A stretch of 62,160 nucleotides of DNA from Victivallaceae bacterium. GTDB taxonomy: Bacteria; Verrucomicrobiota; Lentisphaeria; Victivallales; Victivallaceae. Below are positions 36,234-45,869 of the stretch, piece by piece. Numbering within the stretch: the stretch's first letter is position 1; each line of letters begins with the position of its first letter. Position numbers and translations under genes: made by a program. The stretch covers positions 1-62,160 of the forward strand of contig JAQULZ010000003.1 of assembly GCA_028718375.1 (NCBI GenBank), written 5' to 3'. Under the pieces are notes generated by a model. That model was not told where the DNA came from. It did not search any database and saw nothing but the letters and a program-made list of their open reading frames with translations.

Positions 36234-37567
36234 TGACCCCGAATAATTCATCCCGGCCGCTCACCTTTAAAGGCGGGATTCATCCGTCCAAAGACGGCAA
36301 GGCGCTGTCCCGCGCGGCCGCCGTCCGGGAAGCGCCGCTGCTGGCGGAATACCAGCTTATCGTCCAGCAGAATGTCGGCGCGCCGCCTGAACTGCTGGTT
36401 AAAGCCGGCGATGAACTCAAAAAAGGCCAGTTGGTCGCCAAGGCCGGCGGTTTTGTTTCTGTGCCGCTGCATTCTCCCACCAGCGGGAAAGTTAAGGAAA
36501 TCAGCCGGATTCCCGGCCCGATGGGCGTGCCGGTGCAGGCCGTGATCATCGTCGCGGACGGTAATGATGAATGGGGCGAACTGATGCCGCCGCTGGACTG
36601 GAAAACTGCCGAACCGCAGGCGGTCAGGGATCGTGTCCGGGATGCCGGCATCGTCGGGATGGGCGGAGCGGCGTTTCCGACCCACGTCAAACTTTCGCCG
36701 CCGCCGGATAAAAAGATCGACTGTCTGATTCTGAACGGCGCCGAGTGCGAACCGTATCTGACCGCCGACCACCGGCTGATGGTGGAATTCCCGGAAAAAG
36801 TACTCCGGGGCGCGGCGCTTCTGGGGCGGGCGCTCGGAGTCAAGGATATTTTCATCGGCGTAGAGGTGAACAAGCCGGATGCGATTGAGATTTTGTCGAG
36901 TCAGGCCGCCGGATTCGGTGTGAAAATCGTCGCGTTGCAGGTCAAATACCCGCAGGGCGCGGAAAAACACCTGATCAGCGCGATTACCGGGCGGGAGGTT
37001 CCCACCGGCGGCCTGCCGATGGACGTCGGCTGCGTGGTCCAGAATGTCGGCAGCACTGCTGCGGCGGCGGACGCAGTGCTGGAGGGCAAACCGCTGATCG
37101 ACCGCATCGTTACCGTTACCGGCGAACCGGTAAAAACCCCCGGCAACTGGCGCTTGAAATTAGGTACGCCGGTAGCGGAGGCGATCCGGTTTGCCGGCGG
37201 CGTAACCTGCGAACCGGGTAAAGTCATCCTCGGCGGCCCGATGATGGGTTTCGCCCAGAAATCGCTGGAAGTAACCGTCATGAAAAACACTTCCGGTATC
37301 CTGCTGATGAAAAAAGACGACATTATCCAGTATCAGTCCACCGCCTGCATCCGCTGCGGCAAATGCCTGGACGCCTGCCCGATGAATTTACAGCCGGGTT
37401 CGCTCAGCGCCGCGATTGAAAGCGAAAAATTCGATCTGGCGGCTAAAAATAACGTCATGGATTGCGTGGAATGCGGTTCCTGCGCCTACATTTGCCCGGC
37501 GCACCGGCCGCTGGTCCAGCATTTCCGCCGGGCCAAGGCCGAAATCCGCAACCGTTCCAAAAAATAA
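36233..37567 (+). CDS. rnfC: Rnf complex NADH-binding subunit C
   Basis: The subunit has 444 residues from the ATG at 36233, preceded by GAGGTGG; an upstream open stretch inside rnfB is not used. It carries the flavin/NADH-binding domain (VGMGGAAFPTHVKLSPP, LILNGAECEPYLTADHRLM), KPGGIH-like opening FKGGIHPSKDG, and two C-terminal 4Fe-4S motifs, CIRCGKCLDACPMNL and CVECGSCAYICPAHRP. It passes electrons between the NAD site and RnfB/RnfD-G. Confidence 0.95.
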   Translation: MTPNNSSRPLTFKGGIHPSKDGKALSRAAAVREAPLLAEYQLIVQQNVGAPPELLVKAGDELKKGQLVAKAGGFVSVPLHSPTSGKVKEISRIPGPMGVPVQAVIIVADGNDEWGELMPPLDWKTAEPQAVRDRVRDAGIVGMGGAAFPTHVKLSPPPDKKIDCLILNGAECEPYLTADHRLMVEFPEKVLRGAALLGRALGVKDIFIGVEVNKPDAIEILSSQAAGFGVKIVALQVKYPQGAEKHLISAITGREVPTGGLPMDVGCVVQNVGSTAAAADAVLEGKPLIDRIVTVTGEPVKTPGNWRLKLGTPVAEAIRFAGGVTCEPGKVILGGPMMGFAQKSLEVTVMKNTSGILLMKKDDIIQYQSTACIRCGKCLDACPMNLQPGSLSAAIESEKFDLAAKNNVMDCVECGSCAYICPAHRPLVQHFRRAKAEIRNRSKK

Positions 37568-37601
37568 CTATTTTAATCTAAAGCTAAAAGAGAAATCAAT
37601 C

Positions 37602-38768
37602 ATGAGCGAAGAAGTAAAAGCGGAAGTCCAGGCAAAGATCCCGGCCCAGGCCGAAACGCCGCCGCCGGTGATGCTCCCGAAAGGGAATGAACTGGTACTC
37701 AGTTCTTCACCGCATATCCACGCTGCCGAAAACGTCCCGTCAATCATGTTCAAAGTGATCATTGCGCTGCTGCCCGCCGTTTTTGCCGGGATACTGCTGT
37801 TCGGTGCCGCCGCGCTGCTGGTGATCGCTTATTGCATCGTCTTTTCGGTGGCGGCGGAACTGCTGTGGTGCAAACTGGCCGGCAAACCGCTCTCTACCGT
37901 CAGGGATTTAAGCGCGGTGGTGACCGGACTGCTGCTGGCGCTGAATCTTTCCGCGGGAGTGCCGTGGTGGCTGTGCCTGATCGGCGCGTTCATCGCCATC
38001 TGGCTCGGCAAGCAGGTGTTCGGCGGCCTGGGACACAACCCCTTCAATCCCGCGCTGGTCGCCCGGGTGGCGCTGCTGATCGCGCTGCCCAAATACATGA
38101 CCGCCTGGGTACCCGCCAAATTCATGAATGGGAACGCCGCGTCTTATGCCCGGCAATTTTTCACTCCCGCGGCCTGGAACAGTGTCCTGGGCGCGCCGCT
38201 CGACGGGGTCACCTGCGCGACTCCGCTGGGGCTCGTCGGCACTACCGCAAAAGTGCTCGGTCCGGCCCCCGGCGTATTTGCCGAAGTCGCCAACCCGACC
38301 GCTTATCTGCAGTATTTCCTGGGTAATGTCGGCGGCTGTCTGGGCGAAACTTCCGCCCTGGCGCTGCTGATCGGGGGCCTACTGCTGGTGCTGTTCAAAC
38401 TGATTAAATGGCAGATACCGGTATTTTACCTCGGCACGGTGGCGGTTTTTACCGCGGTGATCAATTATTGTTTTCCGGGCGTAACTCCCCCGGCTTTATT
38501 TCATCTGCTGACCGGCGGACTGATGCTGGGAGCCATTTTCATGGCTACGGACATGGTAACCTCGCCGATGACCGAACCGGGCGCAATCATTTTCGGAATC
38601 GGCTGCGGGATCGTCACCTGCGTTATCCGGATTTGGGGCAATTATCCGGAAGGGGTCAGCTTTGCCATCCTGTTTATGAATGCCCTGGTGCCCCTGATCG
38701 ACCGTTTTGCCACTAAAAAACCGTTCGGATACCATCCCTGGGACCGGAAAAAAGGAGCACAAGCATGA
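37602..38768 (+). CDS. rnfD: Rnf complex membrane flavoprotein subunit D
   Basis: This integral membrane subunit has 388 residues from the ATG at 37602. The N-terminal 35 residues are a soluble Glu/Ala/Pro-rich extension before the usual LSSSPHIHAAENVPSIM. About nine helices follow. The covalent FMN attachment site is LDGVTCATPL, with Thr207 as the likely acceptor; the residue pattern is TCAT rather than the common SGAT. A second conserved block is GAIFMATDMVTSPMTEPGA. It overlaps rnfG by 4 bases. Confidence 0.93.
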   Translation: MSEEVKAEVQAKIPAQAETPPPVMLPKGNELVLSSSPHIHAAENVPSIMFKVIIALLPAVFAGILLFGAAALLVIAYCIVFSVAAELLWCKLAGKPLSTVRDLSAVVTGLLLALNLSAGVPWWLCLIGAFIAIWLGKQVFGGLGHNPFNPALVARVALLIALPKYMTAWVPAKFMNGNAASYARQFFTPAAWNSVLGAPLDGVTCATPLGLVGTTAKVLGPAPGVFAEVANPTAYLQYFLGNVGGCLGETSALALLIGGLLLVLFKLIKWQIPVFYLGTVAVFTAVINYCFPGVTPPALFHLLTGGLMLGAIFMATDMVTSPMTEPGAIIFGIGCGIVTCVIRIWGNYPEGVSFAILFMNALVPLIDRFATKKPFGYHPWDRKKGAQA

Positions 38769-39472
38769 GCTTAAAACTTAAAGATACGGAGAATATTTGG
38801 GTTCTCGGCCTTTTCCTGGGGTTATGCGGCGCGGCGGCCGCGCTGGTACTGGCGTATTTCGATGATCTCACCCGCGCGCCGATCAGTAAAATGAAAATGC
38901 TGGAAGTCGATAACGCCTTGAGGGAAGTTCTGCCGGCTTTCGATAATTCGCCCGGAATCAACGTCTGCCGGAAGGACGGCGTCACTTTTTACGGCGCGCA
39001 GCGGAACGGTAAACTGATCGCGGTGGCGGCTTCCGGGGACAGCATGAAAGGTTACAGCGGCAGGATCGCGGCGATGGTGGGGCTGAATCTTGACGGCAAA
39101 GTCCGTACCATCGCCATTGTCGACGGCAAAAAACTGGCGGCGGTACTGATTACGGAACAGAATGAAACGCCGGGATTAGGTACGGTGGTCTGTGAGCGTA
39201 AACGGCAGAAAACTATTTTCAGCATCTTTAAAAAACCGGGCAAAGCCGCGGCGCTGCCGCCGCCGAACCCGATTCTCGATCAATTTGCCGGCCGGAGCGC
39301 CGGCGCGACGCCGTGGAGAGTCATTAAAGACGGCGGTAAATGTGATTATCTGACCGGGGCAACGATTTCGAGCCGGGCCGTTACCGGTGTGGTTTATCGG
39401 ATCGCCCATGCCTTCGCCGCGCATCGTCAGGAAATTATCGCCCGGCTGTCACAACCCCAACCTCAAAACTAA
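38765..39472 (+). CDS. rnfG: Rnf complex FMN-binding subunit G
   Basis: The product has 235 residues. An N-terminal membrane anchor (IWVLGLFLGLCGAAAALVLAY) is followed by a periplasm-facing FMN-binding domain. The covalent FMN site is LTGATISSRAV, with Thr200 as acceptor. Upstream 'GKVRTIAIVDGKKLAAVLIT...ETPGLGTVV' is the usual RnfG/NqrC core. It starts inside the rnfD end (ATGA). Confidence 0.94.
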   Translation: MSLKLKDTENIWVLGLFLGLCGAAAALVLAYFDDLTRAPISKMKMLEVDNALREVLPAFDNSPGINVCRKDGVTFYGAQRNGKLIAVAASGDSMKGYSGRIAAMVGLNLDGKVRTIAIVDGKKLAAVLITEQNETPGLGTVVCERKRQKTIFSIFKKPGKAAALPPPNPILDQFAGRSAGATPWRVIKDGGKCDYLTGATISSRAVTGVVYRIAHAFAAHRQEIIARLSQPQPQN

Positions 39473-39484
39473 GGGATTCCGATT

Positions 39485-40168
39485 ATGAGCCTGATTAAAG
39501 ATTTTACCAACGGGATCTGGAAAGAGAATCCGGTATTGGTGATGCTGTTGGGCATGTGTCCGACGCTGGCGGTCACGAGCAACGCGGAAAACGGCTTGAG
39601 CATGGGGATAGCCACGACCTGCGTTCTGGTCGGCTGCAATATCGTCATTTCGCTGATCCGGAATATCGTACCTAAAAAAATCCGCATTCCGGTCTACATC
39701 GTCGTCATTGCGGCCTTTGTGACGGTAGTGAAATTACTGATGGACGCCTACGCGCCGCCGGCGATAAACCGGTCGCTGGGGATATTCATTCCGCTGATCG
39801 TGGTGAACTGTATCGTGCTGGGGCGCGCCGAAGCGTTCGCTTCCAAAAACGGCCCCCTGCGTTCGGCGCTGGACGGGATAGGGATGGGACTGGGCTTTGC
39901 GCTGGCGTTGACGGCGCTCGGCGGAACGCGCGAATTTTTAGCCTCGGGATCGCTGTTCCAGGTGAAAATCATTACCGCCTGGAAGGATGATTTCATGCTG
40001 TGGACGAGTGCGCCGGGAGCATTTATTATCCTGGGCTGTTTCCTGGCCGGGATGAACTGGCTGAACATGCGCCGGGCGGTCAAACGCGGCGAGCTGTATG
40101 TTCCGCCTCAGGGTATGGACTGCCGCCATTGCCGGCTGTGCGATCTCGGCCGCCGCGATGAGGAATAA
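39485..40168 (+). CDS. rnfE: Rnf complex membrane subunit E
   Basis: This membrane subunit has 227 residues and pairs with RnfA. Its marks are KENPVLVMLLGMCPTLAVTSNAENG-type loop residues and GIFIPLIVVNCIVLGRAEAF, each with one Cys for the shared membrane iron-sulfur centre. The last 17 residues are odd: a soluble tail with C213, C216 and C219 spaced CxxCxxC (DCRHCRLC). This is not part of the standard RnfE core and may bind metal. It closes the rnf operon. Confidence 0.93.
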   Translation: MSLIKDFTNGIWKENPVLVMLLGMCPTLAVTSNAENGLSMGIATTCVLVGCNIVISLIRNIVPKKIRIPVYIVVIAAFVTVVKLLMDAYAPPAINRSLGIFIPLIVVNCIVLGRAEAFASKNGPLRSALDGIGMGLGFALALTALGGTREFLASGSLFQVKIITAWKDDFMLWTSAPGAFIILGCFLAGMNWLNMRRAVKRGELYVPPQGMDCRHCRLCDLGRRDEE

Positions 40169-40351
40169 GAAACCTAAAGCGGGAAAAATTATATATTTTT
40201 TATTTTGATCTGGATTTTTTGAAAAAACCAACTAAAGTTTAGACTTTTAAGCAGTCAGGCTTATTTGGACAGCATTATACGCTTCGATTCAAGTTCAAAT
40301 GCCTAATAATTCAGGTTAGAGCTATTTTTGCATTTTAACTTATTAATACTT

Positions 40352-40425
40352 AACCCCGTGGTGTAATGGTAGCACAAGTGGTTTTGGTCCACTTAGTCTA
40401 GGTTCGAATCCTGGCGGGGTTGCCA
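40352..40425 (+). tRNA. tRNA-Gln (anticodon UUG)
   Basis: A complete cloverleaf is present: acceptor AACCCCG/CGGGGTT, anticodon stem AGTGG/CCACT with loop TTTTGGT (anticodon TTG), T loop GGTTCGAATCC, and encoded CCA at 40423-40425. It stands alone between the rnf operon and purM. Confidence 0.95.
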
Positions 40426-40456
40426 GTTTTTCTTTCTCAATAAAAAAGGGGTTAAA

Positions 40457-41500
40457 GTGAGCGAAATAAAAAGTGAACTTTATAAGGCGGCCGGCGTCGA
40501 TATCGATCTGGCGCAAAATTTACTGCAGCAGGTAAAACATAAAATTTCCTCTACCCGCCGGCCGGAAATGCTCGCCCCTATCGGCGGTTTCGGCGGTTTG
40601 TTTCAAATCGACCTGAAAAAATATAAAAACCCGGTTCTCGTTTCCAGTATCGACGGCGTCGGCACCAAGTTAATGGTCGCGATGATGATGGAAAAATATG
40701 ATACCGTCGGGCATGATATTGTCAATCATTGTGTCAACGATATTGCCGTTCAGGGCGCCGAACCGGTGTTTTTCATGGATTATATCGGCATCGGCAAACT
40801 GCGCAGTCCGCTTTACGAACAGGTACTGGGAGGCATTGCGGACGCCTGCAAAGCGGTGAACTGTGCCGTGCTCGGCGGGGAAACCGCGGAAATGCCCGGC
40901 ATGTACGGCGATGATTTCGACCTGGTCGGCGTCATCACCGGTATTGTCGATCAGGATAAATTGATTACCGGCGGGAACATCCGCCCCGGTCATGCGGCGG
41001 TCGGACTGGCATCGAACGGTTTGCATACCAACGGCTTCAGCCTGGCCCGCCGGATTCTGTTCGGGCAATGCGGCTATACTGTTCACAGCACCCCGGCGGA
41101 ACTCGGCGGCGAAAGCGTCGGGGAAGCCCTGCTGAAACCGCACACCTGCTACTGGCCGGCGATCGAACGGGCGCTGGCTTCCGGCGTCGGGTTGGACGGC
41201 ATGGCGCACATTACCGGCGGCGGACTTTACGATAATGTGCCGCGCATCCTGCCGGAAAATGTTAACGTGAGGTTCGATAAGGCGGCGCTGCCGGCGCCGC
41301 CGGTCTTTAAACTGCTGGTTGACAAAGGCGGAATTGCTCCGGTGGAAGCGTACCGGGTTTTCAATATGGGAATCGGGATGGTGTGGTTTGTGCCCGCGGA
41401 ACAGGCGGCAGCGGCGGTAAAGATTGGCAATGATACCGGTTTCCGGGCGGCCGTCTGCGGTGAAGTCATACCCGGAAACCGCCAAGTAACCGTCAACTGA
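40457..41500 (+). CDS. purM: Phosphoribosylformylglycinamidine cyclo-ligase (AIR synthetase)
   Basis: The product closes the imidazole ring in purine synthesis, using ATP. The length is 347 residues. Clear family segments are LLQQVKHKISSTRRPEM, VSSIDGVGTKLMVAMMM, HDIVNHCVNDIAVQGAEPVF, AVLGGETAEMPGMYG, GLASNGLHTNGFSLARRI, MAHITGGGLYDNVPRIL and MGIGMVWFVP. The start is GTG at 40457 with AAGGGG 6 bases upstream. tRNA-Gln lies just before it. Confidence 0.96.
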   Translation: MSEIKSELYKAAGVDIDLAQNLLQQVKHKISSTRRPEMLAPIGGFGGLFQIDLKKYKNPVLVSSIDGVGTKLMVAMMMEKYDTVGHDIVNHCVNDIAVQGAEPVFFMDYIGIGKLRSPLYEQVLGGIADACKAVNCAVLGGETAEMPGMYGDDFDLVGVITGIVDQDKLITGGNIRPGHAAVGLASNGLHTNGFSLARRILFGQCGYTVHSTPAELGGESVGEALLKPHTCYWPAIERALASGVGLDGMAHITGGGLYDNVPRILPENVNVRFDKAALPAPPVFKLLVDKGGIAPVEAYRVFNMGIGMVWFVPAEQAAAAVKIGNDTGFRAAVCGEVIPGNRQVTVN

Positions 41501-41520
41501 TCTGACAACTCAGGAGTCGA

Positions 41521-43395
41521 ATGAAAGCATATTGGCAAAGGCAGCAAACCTGGTTCAAATCGCTTTTCAACCAACCTGCCGGAAAAGCGTTTGCTTCCAT
41601 TGCCAATCTGCTTCATTCCCAATCGGCCGATGATGCGGTCAGCAACGCCGTCATTTCCCTGCTTAAAGCCGTACTTTGGGCGGACGGCCCCGCCGATGAA
41701 CGGGAAGTGGAATATTTTGAAAAAATTCTGGAGCCGAATTACACTCAGGTTCAGATTGCCCAGTTGACGGCGGAATTGAAAAGCCCCCGTAAAATCAATA
41801 TCGAGACGGCCTGCGGCTTGCTCCGGCAGTTTGACGATGACCGGAAACAGCAGTTGCTGCAATCTCTGATTTCCCTCGGGCTGGCGAATGACAATTACAG
41901 CGCCGGGCAGCGGAAAATCGTCGCCGCTGTAGCTGCCTGCCTCGGCGTAAGCGAAGAAACGCTGCAGAAAATCGAAATCGAAACGGAACAGACTTGCAAA
42001 ACGCAAAACCGGCTTATCAAATCCGGCGCCGGAATTATCGTTGCGCTGATCGTGATCGGCGTTTTCATTCTCACCGCCACTCTGCTGAAATCCGTTTTAT
42101 TCGGGCTGATATTGGGTTATGTGTTTCTGCCGATGGAGAAATTTTATGAACGCAAACTGGAAGGCCGCGGCGTTTTTTCGAAGCTTTTCAAATTTTTTAC
42201 CTGTTTCGGCAAACCGTTCAAAGTTGTATCCCGGTCGATGCGGCGCGGCAAAGCGGAACCTGATTATACCGAGGAGGAAATCGCCCGCCGCAAACGCCAG
42301 ACTCTGATCGCTAAAGCCTCCACCCTGACGGTGGGGTCGTTCATGCTCATCATGGCAGTGATAATAATGGTGATTTTCAGCGTTTCCGCCAATTACCTGG
42401 CCGGGATGAGCCTGTCGGTCCGGCACTGGCTTAATCGCCACGTGAAAACGGAACAGCTCGACGTTTCTGCACCGCCAGCCGCCAACGAGGCAGTCGTGGC
42501 GTCAAAGGACGAAAAAACCGCCGGCAGCACTGCCCGGAACACGGATCAGGTTTCTTATGTCAAAAAAGTACTGATCAACCTGGAGGACATCAAACCCCGC
42601 CTCAAGGAAGTTCCGGTGATCCGCTGGTGCGTCGAACAGACTTCCAAAGTCCTGAACGATCCGGATACTCAGAAGGAATTGCTGGCCGCGGCACTGAAAA
42701 AATCCGGCGGCATCTTTTCCTTTGCAACCGGGATTATCTCTTCGCTGGTCAGTTTCCTGCTGAATACCCTGCTGGCGATTTTCTTCTTTTCGCTTTTTCT
42801 CTCTAAAATGGCGGAATTTATCCGGGACGACAAAAATCAGCAGAAAATGCAGAGCGAGTACCTGATCCGCACTGTTTTCAACAGCAAATGGCTTCCTGCC
42901 GCCACTGAAGACACCATCGCTCAGGCCCAGAACATCATTTCCCAGGTGATTGATAAACTCCGCATTTGGCTGCGGGGATATTTGACCCTGATGTCCGTTG
43001 ATGCCGTTGTCTACACGACGGTGTTCTATCTGCTTGGCGTTCCTTACGCGTTGCTGCTGGGACTGATTGCCGCCTTCGGCCTGCTGCTGCCCTACATCGG
43101 CCCCATCGCCAGCGCGGCGTTGACCATTCTGGTCACGCTCGCCGCCGGCCAGAACGTTACCATGGCCCAGTTGCTTATGATCGTCGGGATTTACGTAATC
43201 GAAAACGGAATTGTCGAACAGCTGTTCCTGTATCCGGCGGTAATCGGGGAATCGCTCGGTTTAACCACCCTGGAAACGATTATCGTGGTGTTGCTGGGCG
43301 GAATTTTTGCGGGGATTACCGGAATGATTTTTGCCATTCCGACGGCCGCAGTGCTGAAATACCTTATCCCGCAAATCTATACCTGCTGGAAATAG
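41521..43395 (+). CDS. AI-2E-family transporter with N-terminal TerB-like domain
   Basis: The protein has 624 residues. Residues 20-155 resemble TerB-like acidic helical domains (ISLLKAVLWADGPADEREVEYF, LISLGLANDNYSAGQRKIVAAVAACLGVSEETL). The remainder is an AI-2E/PerM-type permease with clusters of hydrophobic helices (residues 175-200, 285-310, 410-440 and 500-610). It ends in the family's YLLGVPYALLLGLIAAFGLLLPYIGP and LGGIFAGITGMIFAIP. Such permeases export small molecules or ions; the substrate is unknown. TerB-like domains are linked to metal or membrane stress. It is 20 bases after purM and ends 5 bases before the convergent lptE. Confidence 0.75.
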   Translation: MKAYWQRQQTWFKSLFNQPAGKAFASIANLLHSQSADDAVSNAVISLLKAVLWADGPADEREVEYFEKILEPNYTQVQIAQLTAELKSPRKINIETACGLLRQFDDDRKQQLLQSLISLGLANDNYSAGQRKIVAAVAACLGVSEETLQKIEIETEQTCKTQNRLIKSGAGIIVALIVIGVFILTATLLKSVLFGLILGYVFLPMEKFYERKLEGRGVFSKLFKFFTCFGKPFKVVSRSMRRGKAEPDYTEEEIARRKRQTLIAKASTLTVGSFMLIMAVIIMVIFSVSANYLAGMSLSVRHWLNRHVKTEQLDVSAPPAANEAVVASKDEKTAGSTARNTDQVSYVKKVLINLEDIKPRLKEVPVIRWCVEQTSKVLNDPDTQKELLAAALKKSGGIFSFATGIISSLVSFLLNTLLAIFFFSLFLSKMAEFIRDDKNQQKMQSEYLIRTVFNSKWLPAATEDTIAQAQNIISQVIDKLRIWLRGYLTLMSVDAVVYTTVFYLLGVPYALLLGLIAAFGLLLPYIGPIASAALTILVTLAAGQNVTMAQLLMIVGIYVIENGIVEQLFLYPAVIGESLGLTTLETIIVVLLGGIFAGITGMIFAIPTAAVLKYLIPQIYTCWK

Positions 43396-43400
43396 GTCGT

Positions 43401-43928
43401 TTACCAGGCCTCGGTCACCTGCTGGGTGAGTTTCCTGGCCAGATGCCATGAACATTGTTCGATTCCGCGCTGCCGATTGATATAATAGTCCGCCTGAACC
43501 TGGAAAATTGCGTCCGCGGTAATTTGCTGCCGCCTGACGAGCGGCTCCTTATTGCCGGGGATGATTACCGAAAACTCGACTGTCATCCAAATCCGCCATT
43601 CCATCGGGCGGTAAGTGATTTCGTTATCGTAACTGGCGGGAGTCGTTTCGCGGTACATGACTTTGATTACCCGGGCGTACAGGATACAGTCGGCATTGCG
43701 CAAAGATTCGACTTTAAGCGAGCCCTCCCGCATAAAGGATTCAGTCAGCCGGTTTCTCAGAATGGCGGAAGCATTGTATACCAATGTTTCATTTTCCACC
43801 GGGGCGATCGCAATGGATTTCACCTGAGGATGCATAAGGTAGCCTACATGGTAACCGCAACCGTTAAGCAGCAATAGCAGCGCGGCAACCGGAAAGAACG
43901 ATAAAAATTTTATTTTCACCTTATTCAT
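43401..43928 (-). CDS. lptE: LPS-assembly lipoprotein LptE-like
   Basis: A lipoprotein signal ends in the lipobox LLLNGC, then GYHVGYLMHPQVKSIAIAPVENET, the usual LptE opening with 'GYH' after the Cys. It partners LptD to insert LPS into the outer membrane. The length is about 175 residues. I took the ATG at 43928, which overlaps the upstream gene by ATGAATAA; two codons earlier another ATG is open. It is encoded with a BamD-like protein. Confidence 0.82.
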   Translation of the reverse strand: MNKVKIKFLSFFPVAALLLLLNGCGYHVGYLMHPQVKSIAIAPVENETLVYNASAILRNRLTESFMREGSLKVESLRNADCILYARVIKVMYRETTPASYDNEITYRPMEWRIWMTVEFSVIIPGNKEPLVRRQQITADAIFQVQADYYINRQRGIEQCSWHLARKLTQQVTEAW

Positions 43929-45021
43929 TTTCATTTTCAGCTTTGCTGTCCCGTCGTTTTATTCCCAAGTCCCGGAGCGGGAAAAGATATTTGCCGTTAC
44001 TGTTTTCGGGTACCATGATAATCCTCGAAGTTTGGGCCGGTATCGGAATGACATCGTATTTCTGGTAACGGCTTTCCAACGTCGGGCGGAATCCTTCCGG
44101 CGTATATGATTTATCTATTTTAGCCAGGATTTCTTCCGAGTCTTCCGCGGATTTCGTATCGGGGTATTTGATCAGAATATCATTCAGGTAGCGTTCGGCC
44201 GGGGCGGTACGTCCGATCCGTTTGTAGAATTTGGCGATTCCCAATAAGCGTTTTGCCTGAATATCCTTGGAACGAAGCAGGCACTTTTTCACCCAGTCGA
44301 TTTCAGCCGCGTTGGGATAGGTTTTAATAAATTTCTCAAAGACATTTACCGCTTCGCCGTTGTATTTGCCGTCGCCGTCGCCCGTCATTGACAACTGGAA
44401 CAAAGCATTACCGAGTTCGAGATAGGCAAATTTGCAATATTTTGACTGAGGATAATTTTTGACCAGTTCGCGCAACTGTTTGAGGGCTTCCTTGACTTTG
44501 CCGTTTTCCAGTTGCAATACGGCCAGGCGCAGTTTTGCCCGCGGGGCAGTTTGGGCGAAAGGGGCGTGCTTCAATGCTTTCTCCAATATTTCCTCGCTCC
44601 GATCCGGTCCCAGCAGCCAGGGAATCCAGCGCAGTGACCAGAATTCATAATCGCGGTGACCGTTGTAATAGGCCTCACAAATTTCGTATTCGCGTTCAAC
44701 CAGCTTCCCGAAATCGACTTCCGCGGGATAGGAATTTAAAAGCCGTTCAATGACCGTGAATTCCTTGTAAAGTAAATTGGCTTTCCGGTAGGCCATCATC
44801 GCCTCTTTCGCGGCTTCGGCTTTCATCCTGACATTTCTTGCCAGGTGTTCGGCATCCAGGAAATTATCTGCGGCTTTGACGTAGGCGCCGGCTTTCATGG
44901 CATTCAGTCCAGCCTGGAACTTTTCAGTTACCGCCAAGTCTTCGGCGATCAGGCAAAATGAAAGCGACAACAAAATCCCCGCTAAAAATAATTTTCCGTA
45001 ATTGTAACTGTTTCTAAACAT
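43921..45021 (-). CDS. TPR protein, outer-membrane assembly factor BamD-like
   Basis: From the ATG at 45021 the product begins with a signal peptide (NYGKLFLAGILLSLSFCLIAED) and continues in TPR-like helices (FQAGLNAMKAGAYVKAADNFL, LRELVKNYPQSKYCKFAYLELGNALFQL, VFEKFIKTYPNAAEIDWV, RYLNDILIKYPDTKSAEDS). The repeated 'YP.S' ends are characteristic of BamD/YbgF-type proteins. No lipobox Cys is placed for a lipoprotein unless the FC at the signal end is used. A role in outer-membrane biogenesis is inferred from the repeats and the neighbouring lptE. A longer start at 45060 is open. Confidence 0.65.
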   Translation of the reverse strand: MFRNSYNYGKLFLAGILLSLSFCLIAEDLAVTEKFQAGLNAMKAGAYVKAADNFLDAEHLARNVRMKAEAAKEAMMAYRKANLLYKEFTVIERLLNSYPAEVDFGKLVEREYEICEAYYNGHRDYEFWSLRWIPWLLGPDRSEEILEKALKHAPFAQTAPRAKLRLAVLQLENGKVKEALKQLRELVKNYPQSKYCKFAYLELGNALFQLSMTGDGDGKYNGEAVNVFEKFIKTYPNAAEIDWVKKCLLRSKDIQAKRLLGIAKFYKRIGRTAPAERYLNDILIKYPDTKSAEDSEEILAKIDKSYTPEGFRPTLESRYQKYDVIPIPAQTSRIIMVPENSNGKYLFPLRDLGIKRRDSKAENENE

Positions 45022-45254
45022 CCTGATTATACAGAACTTTACGTCCTTAATTTCTAACACTAATGAATCAATAATTTAGCCCTTTTTTTATAAATTCCAA
45101 CCGCGAAAAGGTTTATCCGGTTAAATTCCTGATTCTATGCCGGAAAATTTAACGGCGGTTTTCAATGGCGGACGGGAGGCGATTAAAAACGAAAAAGACG
45201 CTTGCGACTATTGAAATTCCGTTAAACGCAAGCATATTTCATTTCAGTTATTTT

Positions 45255-45330
45255 GCCCCGGTAGCTCAGAGGATAGAGCACTTGACTTCTAATCAAGTTG
45301 TCGCAGGTTCGAATCTTGCCCGGGGTACCA
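45255..45330 (+). tRNA. tRNA-Arg (anticodon UCU)
   Basis: The gene has acceptor GCCCCGG/CCGGGGT (one G-T pair), D arm GTAGCTCAGAGGATAGAGCAC, anticodon stem CTTGA/TCAAG with loop CTTCTAA (anticodon TCT), T loop GGTTCGAATC, and encoded CCA at 45328-45330. It is single. The tRNA lies 2.9 kb left of the accessory operon, but I see no integrase next to it. Confidence 0.95.
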
Positions 45331-45869
45331 TTCTCTTTTTTATTCATGTCTCTTACCAGTAAGTGTTTATGACGCATATACCGTTGGGTTAAAGGGATAT
45401 ACGAATTTCGGTATTTTCGGGGGGACTCCAAGTGAAAGGCATAAATCCGCTGTTTTCTCTCTGTTTGGGGCGATTCTCTCTAAATTAACTGGTAGCCACC
45501 AGTTAATTTCGGGAAATTTATTTTAATTTTTTAGTGCCTTATAATCAAGGATTTACCCGCCAAAATCTGCTAAAAATCGCCTTCCTGGTTTGTAAAACGG
45601 TAAAGTGGACTGGGGTAAAAACGTGTCAAAACGTGTGTTTTTCGAACTTTTTTCGGGAGTTACTGCGAGAGGTTGTGCTTTTTTCAGGAAGGAAATTTTA
45701 CGATTTTTCCCGTTTTTCCGGCTTTTTTATGGCATTCGATTTTACTTTTTCAATTGAAAAATACCGGAAAAAGAATAGAATAAAACTTTACCATTTGTTA
45801 ATCTTTGCCGAGTTAAGATCGGGGAGGTACCTCAACAGACATAATGACGCGCCTATACAGGGAGACACG
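45331..45869. other. AT-rich intergenic stretch after tRNA-Arg with one strong hairpin
   Basis: There is a perfect 12-bp stem with AGCC loop at 45482-45509 (AAATTAACTGGT/ACCAGTTAATTT), followed by an AT-rich run, which could terminate the tRNA transcript. The open frame on the plus strand from 45534 has no recognisable motif and continues as antisense of the MFS gene, so I do not call it. No other feature is seen. Confidence 0.45.
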
